64,000 nt of DNA from Epiperipatus broadwayi. Its lineage: Eukaryota > Onychophora > Udeonychophora > Euonychophora > Peripatidae. The DNA lies in assembly GCA_028023455.1 (NCBI GenBank), contig JAQFVV010012990.1:258087-322086 (forward strand), given 5' to 3'. Position numbers and translations under genes: made by a program. The notes beneath the pieces were generated by a model, which saw only the letters and a list, made by a program, of their open reading frames with translations, did not search any database and was not told where the DNA came from. Positions 57,285-64,000 of the stretch are shown one piece after another (position 1 is the first letter of the stretch; every line of letters starts with the position of its first letter).

Positions 57285-57705
57285 TCTTTTATTGGCTATT
57301 CTGTTTCTATTGTTTTTTCTCCTATCTAACCTTTACTTATAAATTTTGAGATGCCCAAGGGCTTGTTTACTTTACTAATTTAAAATAATCATTCCCATTT
57401 TACACAATAGCATTAATTAAATTATATACATTCTTAAAGATATATTTTTATCTTTAAATCTTTGTTTTTTTTCTGAAAATTTAATTTTAAAATACTTTTT
57501 TTTTTTTTTAATAGTTTTTTTTAAATAATTTTCCATCTGTACGATTTTATATATACATACGAGTTTAGATGACTTTTAATTTTTAAAAACAAATTTTTAT
57601 TTGCGAACTTTTATTTTAATTTCTACTTTTATTTTTTTAAAAAAATAATGTAACGGCATGTGTGCCCGTTACAATATATATATATATATGCAGAATTAAA
57701 TATTT
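57285..57705. repeat. dispersed repeat ending in a GTAACG...CGTTAC hairpin, copy 2
   Basis: Partner of 540-905. It ends TGTAACGGCATGTGTGCCCG TTACA followed by (AT)n; the terminal hairpin here has additional GGCA/TGCC pairing. Confidence 0.45.
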
Positions 57706-58399
57706 TCATGGATTATTATTATAATAAAGAATAGAAATTAAGAGATCATATCCATGTAAACAGAAATAACCTTTAGCTCTTGATCTTGTTAAGAAATTAT
57801 CACTTACTACTAATTGACAATCCCTGAGGCTAAACATTTTTTTTATTAACCTATAATTGTACTTTTGTACAAGTATATATGTGTATTGATGATGTAAAAA
57901 TTATCAAATATTGATATTGCTTAACCAATTAAACACAGGGTATTAACAGTATACCACCAATCAAACATATAAAATGTCAATTTAATGTTAATTATTTCAC
58001 TCACACTATCTGTGTCAAACCAAATCTTGAATTAAGCTGATTCTTAATTGGTTTCTTAAAGGTAGTACTTGGAATAATCAATATTAAATGAATTCATATT
58101 TTATATGTAAATATAATACATTCCAACGAAAAGATAAGTAGTTTTTATCCAAATTTCATGAAAAGCTTTCTAGCAATATAGTTTGTCATTCCCTGCAACA
58201 TTTTTAAGGCATTCGCATATGTGGATTACAACAAAAAATGTGACAATTTTTACCTCTGTACATCTTCACTGTTTTCCTCACCATCAAGAAATTTTAAAAA
58301 CTGCTTGAAAACACACTTGTGACTTCACTAGCGTACATAAATTTAAATCATTTCAAAAATTTTGCTAGCAGTTTTTCCCAATTTAAAACAAAATTTAAG

Positions 58400-58685
58400 A
58401 CTAAAACAGTAACAAACTCCATATAATAGTGCTATCCAGTGTAAGTCTTGATAATCAATGAATCTAAGAAAGTTTGTACATAAAATCGCTATCTGAACTC
58501 CTTATTGGCAAAAGCCATACACTAGAAACTAGTCTGAAAATATAGAATGAGTAGTCCCTAGATAGATATTTTAGGCATTCATTGATTGGAAGGCTTGCAT
58601 TGGGTAGTACTATTGTATGACGAGCTTGCTACTGTTATAACAGCTTATGTAAGCATCAGAAATGGTGATCATGTGATGAAAATTT
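58400..58685 (+). mobile_element. hammerhead-bearing element, family A, with short inverted arm
   Basis: AACAAACTCCATATAATAGT, a short inverted arm, then a body ending AGTACTATTGTATGACGAGC and the terminus GGTGATCATGTGATG. The plus-strand core (58485-58550) keeps GAAACTAGTC, but the box reads CTTATTG. Degenerate. Confidence 0.6.
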
Positions 58686-59419
58686 TATGTCACCATAACA
58701 CATCATTACATTTCACATTATGGCTCATAGTCCAGAAATAATACCATCTTAAAATTTGTGTTGTGAATACCTAAACCATACTGTTATATGATGCATGCAT
58801 AGATTCAGAGTTTGCATTTCAAGTAACTTAGAGAGAGGACCAGTCACCTTATCACTGGGATATATTGTATCTATAAATACATAAACAAATTAAAAATTCA
58901 TTCATGTATTGATCATTGTTACATGAAATGTCCATTTTTCTGCCATAAAACACTTTATAATATATAATATATACAATGGTAAAAATGTATGTATAGAGTT
59001 TATAAGTTTTCCATTTGTGAATGTTTAATTATTTTTTTGTGTTAATTTTATAAGATTCTTTGATAATCATATTATTATAAAAGTGTTTTTTGTATGCTTA
59101 CTATAATCATCTAACGTTAATGAGTCCAACCAAGTAGTTGCTTATTCAACAAAAAATTTATTTGAAGGTACTTATGGCTATAAATATAATTTATATAATC
59201 TCCAGAAATGAATAGCGATTATTTTTATAGAATTTGAATTTAAGAATAAAATATGTGCCATTTTCATCAAATACTTCAATAATTAAATTTATTACAATAT
59301 TGTCATGCACTTAATTGGGAGAGTATATTTTTTACTTAACTACATTTAAAATGATTGTATTTATTGCTAGGTATATATATATTCACATTGTAAATTACTT
59401 TACTGCGTGTAATATTTAG

Positions 59420-59960
59420 GGCATATGAGCACAGACTTTCACATGACCCACCATTCTCCACTCTATCTCATAATACTGATACACCTGAACACATATATGC
59501 TGAAAAGATAAATAATCACCAATATAAATATTTCATGCTAAACCAGCAATCATCAGTCAATCCAAACCACCATCTCTACACATATATGCTATAAGTGCTC
59601 AGATATATATTAAGATAGCCAATCTTCATACTTTAATGGACAGGCTTCAATCCACTCCAGCTCCAACTCTTCAATCATCCATCCAATTGAAAATCTGATG
59701 ATGGAATGCTCAAAGGCCACCCTGAGGCCGAGATTCTTGTCATACCCATGTTGACCTAAAGTCAATATGACCCCTCATGTACAGGACATAATCCATTTAA
59801 TACATATACAAGGGATGGGCAGACATCTCTACATTGTAATAACTGAAACATAGGCTTGTTATATACCTGTGTCTATATATGTAATATATAGAGTATATGA
59901 GCACAGACTTTCACACAACCCACCACTCTCCATTATTTAGTATTTAATGCAAAGTTAAAA
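59420..59960 (-). mobile_element. family B-related element with flanking direct repeat
   Basis: The inner part (59545-59600) is the complement of a family B core with intact CTGATGA and GAAA but a weak stem I. The phrase GAGCACAGACTTTCACATGA...CCACCATTCTCCA near 59430 recurs as GAGCACAGACTTTCACACAA...CCACCACTCTCCA near 59900, bounding a GC-richer insert (59640-59830). Confidence 0.5.
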
Positions 59961-60245
59961 TATAAAAAAATAAGAATTGTTTTTTTATTTTAAAAATAAA
60001 AAAGTCACTCTGTTAGTTCAATAAAAAAGCAAGATAATTGATTAATTAATATTCACACTTTCTGCCAAAAATAATAAAGACAATCTCTTTTATATACAAA
60101 GAAGACAAATAAGAGTGATTCATTTTATTATGCAGTATTGTCATATACTTTTGTGGGAGGATGTATTATTCACTATAGCAGAATTTAAAATGATTGTATT
60201 TAATGTCATATATATTCATATTGTGAATTATATATATATATATTG

Positions 60246-60600
60246 TAACCGGACCGCCATACAACCGTTTTATAACCTCAGTTGTAACAATTTTCTGATG
60301 AGCATGCTGTAGGAAGGAACTATCAATTGACATTCCTAATGCAGATGTTAATGGCACCTACAACAATATTTCCTGCTCATCAGAGGATGTAGTATAATAG
60401 AGACTGGGAACATCTAAACATTTATATGTTTGGTTTTCCAAACAGCGCCATTAGAGTTCTGTCTTACTACAACCTGACTGGCCTTGGTCTAGCTATGTCA
60501 GACGTAGCTCAGAGAACATGAGATTCTCACGAACCAGTGCCATAATTGGTGGGTGATGTGATAGATAAACAAAATAGAATTGGATAACTGGACAACCAAT
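60246..60600. other. GC-richer segment after an (AT)n tract, unclassified
   Basis: Starts TGTAACCGGACCGCCATAC directly after (AT)n. It contains a fold-back TCTGATGAGCA / TGCTCATCAGA and an AACAGCGCCATTAGAG phrase resembling the family C end. No coding frame. It could be a 5'-truncated retroelement or LTR piece. Confidence 0.35.
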
Positions 60601-60624
60601 TTAATTTTTAGTAACAAAAAAATT

Positions 60625-61345
60625 TATTAGATAACAATTAATTTGCAATTTCAACAATAGTTCATTAATTCCTCTATGAGAATATACTTGTAAACATTCT
60701 GGTTTAGTAATAATTCATTCCGAATTCATTTAATAGTTCATTTTAAATTCACTTGAGAGAAGAAAATTATGAATATCCTAATTCAATGATAGTTCATTAA
60801 TTCTTTTATGGGAAGAGCTTGGGATTATTCTGGTTTAACAATAATTCATTCCGTATTCATTTAATAGTTCATCTTGAATTCACTTGAGAGAAGAAAATTA
60901 TGAATATCCTAATTCAATGATAGTTCATTAATTCTTTTATGGGAAAAGCTTGGGATCATTCTGGTTTAACAATAATTCATTCCAAATTCACCTAATAGTT
61001 TATTTTGAATTCACTTGAGAGAAGAAAATTATGAATATCCTAATTCAATGATAGTTCATTAATTCTTTTACGGGAAAAGCTTGGGATCATTCTGGTTTAA
61101 CAACAATTCATTCCGAATTCACTTAATAGTTTATTTTGAATTCACTTGAGAGAAGAAAATTATGAATATCCTAATTCAATGATAGTTCATTAATTCTTTT
61201 ACGGGAAAAGCTTGGGATCATTCTGGTTTAACAACAATTCATTCCGAATTCACTTAATAGTTTATTTTGAATTCACTTGAGAGAAGAAAATTATGAATAT
61301 CCTAATTCAATGATAATTCACTAATTTATTTGTGAGAAGAAATTT
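60625..61345 (+). repeat. minisatellite, 131-bp unit, about 5.5 copies
   Basis: The word ACTTGAGAGAAGAAAATTAT recurs at 60751 (as ACTTGAGAGA), 60882, 61013, 61144 and 61275, each 131 bp apart. The last units are nearly identical, and edge units are more diverged. Units include AATTCAATGATAGTTCATTA and GGGAAAAGCTTGGGATCATT. Confidence 0.9.
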
Positions 61346-61349
61346 GGTA

Positions 61350-62030
61350 GTAATTAAACATTTATGATTTATATAACATTTCGTTATCTTAACGTTTGAT
61401 AATTAAAACATTCATACTCTAGCCAAGTATGGAAGTATATTTTTACACATAATCTTTGTGACATTATAGTAAATTTAGAAGCAGATAAGTATTTATGATT
61501 TATAGAGTATCTTGTCATTTGATAATTGAGGCATTTATATTTTAGCCAAATGTAGAAGCATATCCTCACACATAAACTTTATTACATTACAATGAGTTTA
61601 AAAGCAGTTAAATATTTATGATTTATAAAGTATTTATCATTTGATAATTGAGGCATTTATATTTTAGCCAAATTTAGAAGCATATTCTTACACATAAATT
61701 TTATTACATTACAATGAGTTCAAAAGCAGTTAAATATTTATGATTTATAGAGTATTTGTCATTTGATAACTGAGGCATTTATATTTTAGCCAAATGTAGA
61801 AGCATATTCTTATACATAAATTTTATTACATTACAATGAGTTCAAAAGCAGTTAAATATTTATGATTTATAGAGTATTTATCATTTGATAACTGAGGCAT
61901 TTATATTTTAGCCAAATGTAGAAGCATATTCTTACACATAAATTTTATTACATTACAATGAGTTCAAAAGCAGTTAAATATTTATGATTTATAGAGTATT
62001 TATCATTTGATAACTGAGGCATTTATAGTT
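61350..62030 (+). repeat. minisatellite, 122-bp unit, about 5.5 copies
   Basis: GAGGCATTTATATTTTAGCC recurs with the GC at 61531, 61653, 61775, 61897 and 62019, exactly 122 bp apart, and in a diverged form at 61409. It begins within a few bases of the end of the 131-bp array, but its unit sequence is different. Confidence 0.9.
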
Positions 62031-62049
62031 TATACGATAATTCATTCAA

Positions 62050-62700
62050 GGTAAGAACCTTATAAACAGTCAAGCATTTATAATTCGGTCGAATATAAAA
62101 ATACAATAAAGATGTCTTAATATTTATTGAACAAATTCTACGCAATTAGTTCGAAAATTCACTTTGTAATATTTGATTATTATGTTTTAGTATTTTATAA
62201 AAATTACCTTCCAGTTTTACGGTCCACTTTATTCAAACGAAGGCGGGTTATTTTATTAATGGAAAGTCATGGCACAGCATGGAGAGAGTGAAGCTCTTAA
62301 TTTATTCCAGTTTCATTATAATTTCTCTAGTAAAACTTTTTATTTTTATTTTCACGTTTTGTTAAAGCCCTCTGTGTAAGACGATAGAGAGAAAAAAAAT
62401 TTCTTCTTTCTTCAACGACGTGTCTAATTTGAATACTGCCTCAGTTTAACTCAAGTATCTTTTCCTTTTTTCTTTTTAATGATTGGATGATTAATTTCTC
62501 TTTTTTTTTATTGAGACAGATAAAAAAAATAAAATAAGACGATATAACATTTTATTTAAATCCATCAATACTAAAAATCAAAAATATGATTTTATTTCTC
62601 ATTTTCAACGAATCACAACTTTATTGTGTTTCCAATTAGACTGAATCACACTAGACATTTTTGAATGGGGGGGGGATCTTTTCAATATTTATATGAGGAA
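62050..62700. other. no supported feature
   Basis: AT-rich DNA with a G8-9 run near 62668 and no coding frame or repeat family recognised. Confidence 0.45.
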
Positions 62701-62714
62701 CAGCATTCCTGTTT

Positions 62715-63250
62715 CAATATATATATATATATTGTAATAACAATAATACAATAATAAATATAACAGTAATGAACTATTGTATATAGTCTTTCAATCCTTA
62801 GACCATCCTCTACTGCCATTAAATTTAAAAATCATAACAAAAGCAAACCTCATCAACTCAAATACCATGAATCCCATAGTTTAATGTTAGCAGCTTTATT
62901 AATTATATTCATTTTATTTCTATTTATTAATATTGCCTCCTTAATTTTTTATTATGGTTTTTCTCTTCATAAAAAGTCTTAACATTTTCAAATCATAATA
63001 AAAGAAAAATTAAGGTGACAATATTAATAAAGAGAAATAAAATGAATATAATTAATAGTCAAGTTGCTAGCATTAAAATTCAGGATTCATGGGATTTGAG
63101 TTGATGATGTTTGCTTCCATTATGTTTTTGAATTTAATGGCAGTTGAGAAGGGTTAAGGAATTAGCCAAAAGTACTTCTGTGGATTGAAAAACTGTATAC
63201 TAGTTAATTACCACTACATTTATTATTTTTATTGTTATTGCAATAGTTTT
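62715..63250. mobile_element. hairpin element, long copy (family H)
   Basis: About 0.54-kb palindrome between (AT)n tracts: ATTGTAATAACAATAATACA... at the left returns as ATTTTTATTGTTATTGCAAT at the right. The inner arms share TCAACTCAAATACCATGAAT / ATTCATGGGATTTGAGTTGA and AATATTGCCTCCTTAATTTT with its complement. No coding potential. Confidence 0.75.
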
Positions 63251-63273
63251 TAATTAGCAGACATATATATATA

Positions 63274-63590
63274 TCATATTATTATTACTATTTGCGGGAT
63301 ATTCTGTGTAGTGAAAAAGCTAAATGCTGACGTTTCAGTACAATATCAAGTACCTTCCTCAGAGCGTCCTCTTTCTCAAATCATAAGAAGGCACGTGAGA
63401 TTTAAAATCGTTTTTATCATTTTCTTTCTCCTCATATTTAAATTCTATCGGTTGAGAAGTTTTAAAATTTATTTTCTCTCCCAGTAGCTTCTTCCAAATG
63501 TTGTTAATCTTCTTTAATTCACACCTTTCATTTATGCTCTTGGGCCTTTTAAACTACACGGAATATCCCGCAAATAGTAATAATAATATG
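63274..63590 (-). mobile_element. inverted-repeat element with hammerhead-like core and short frame
   Basis: Terminal inverted repeats of about 39 bp (CATATTATTATTACTATTTG, CGGGATATTC...) at 63275-63313 and 63552-63590. The interior minus strand carries a 60-odd-codon open frame (GEKINFKTSQPIEFKYEEKE, then SYDLRKRTL) that ends in the TGA of a CTGAGGA box. The product is unknown. Confidence 0.55.
63323..63368 (-). ncRNA. hammerhead ribozyme-like fold, family E
   Basis: Minus strand: GCT, box CTGAGGA (63356-63362), a 19-nt stem II with GTAC/GTAC and one bulge, GAAA (63333-63336), stem III ACGT, C17 (63329), AGC. Stem I is only three pairs and the box has G for U7, so it is a weak candidate. 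Confidence 0.35.
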
Positions 63591-64000
63591 ACATCTTTTA
63601 TCTGTGAAAATATTAGAATTAATATATATATATATTGTGCCCTTTTGTATGGGTCTCCATAAATTGTTGTATCCATCTAATTAAAAAATTTTAAATTTAA
63701 GATATATTTAGCTATATGATTTTAATTTTGTTTATAACAATCTTTTAAAAAATGTAATTAAAGTAATTCATGAGTATTTGATATGTGAAAATTGTGCTGA
63801 TGTTTGAGAGAGACATTTCAATGGGAATGATAATAGTATATGGTTGGGAAAACTGGCCATAAGCAATACTGCATTAATAAATTTAATAAATAAATGTTTA
63901 AAGTTAAAATTTTAAAAGACAAGTTAAAATTAAATGCATATATTTATTGTTGATAAAAATTAGTATTTAATAAATGAATATAAATATTTTAATTATTAGT

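Noticed and set aside
60290-60325. CTGATGAGCATG considered as another hammerhead
   Set aside because: No GAAA at a workable distance and no stem III; it is part of a simple fold-back with TGCTCATCAGA.
60625-62030. CRISPR-like array
   Set aside because: Units are contiguous minisatellite repeats of 131 and 122 bp with no unique spacers, and the DNA is eukaryotic.

Overview
The window is strongly AT-rich, intron-bearing and dominated by transposons, so it is an animal nuclear genome segment, probably from an invertebrate. Evidence for this is consensus GT-AG splicing around conserved exons, an RTE-type LINE family, a tRNA-derived SINE family, Penelope-like elements (PLEs), a mariner remnant and many hairpin elements. 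I cannot place the phylum from sequence alone.

The only gene I can name is DNAAF11 (LRRC6/tilB homologue, a cytoplasmic factor for assembling axonemal dynein arms). Three consecutive plus-strand exons with matching phases lie at 28274-28366, 28785-28853 and 30741-30806. They cover the stretch from the FW...TPESR motif to the start of the CS-like domain. I could not recognise its leucine-rich-repeat exons upstream or the rest of the CS-like domain downstream, so these would have to lie beyond very long introns. Two further exon-like segments (241-338 plus; 4836-4895 minus) have good splice borders and one open frame, but I do not recognise their products.

Region by region. 1-5 kb: an old LTR-like or hairpin repeat, a LINE tail, a SINE and the minus-strand exon candidate. 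5.6-10.9 kb: hairpin elements, a direct pair of near-identical elements, a decayed PLE (linker plus GIY-YIG) and a second PLE tail between 206-bp inverted arms. 11-24 kb: LINE tails, SINEs and dispersed hairpin elements. 24-28 kb: nearly featureless AT-rich DNA. 28-31 kb: the DNAAF11 exons. 31-38 kb: old repeats, a decayed LINE split by a younger hairpin element, and a tRNA-like palindrome. 38-41.3 kb: an almost complete but mutated RTE-type LINE. 43-51 kb: hairpin elements and a mariner remnant. 51-60 kb: mostly diverged repeats and AT-rich DNA. 60.6-62.0 kb: two adjacent minisatellites (131-bp and 122-bp periods). 62.7-63.6 kb: two more inverted-repeat elements.

The most interesting signal is that several apparently unrelated dispersed repeats carry the same kind of core, a type I hammerhead ribozyme. 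This consists of CTGATGA or a close variant, a short stem II, GAAA, a tiny palindromic stem III ending in UH, and a stem I with a small internal loop. Between families the stem I and stem III sequences change while pairing is kept, which points to past selection on RNA folding. The best copies are at 43832-43890 and 47217-47274, both minus strand. Hammerheads are known in PLEs and in animal retrozymes. Together with the PLE remnants and the frequent inverted-dimer layout, this suggests that much of the accessory DNA here derives from PLE or retrozyme-like, ribozyme-processed elements.
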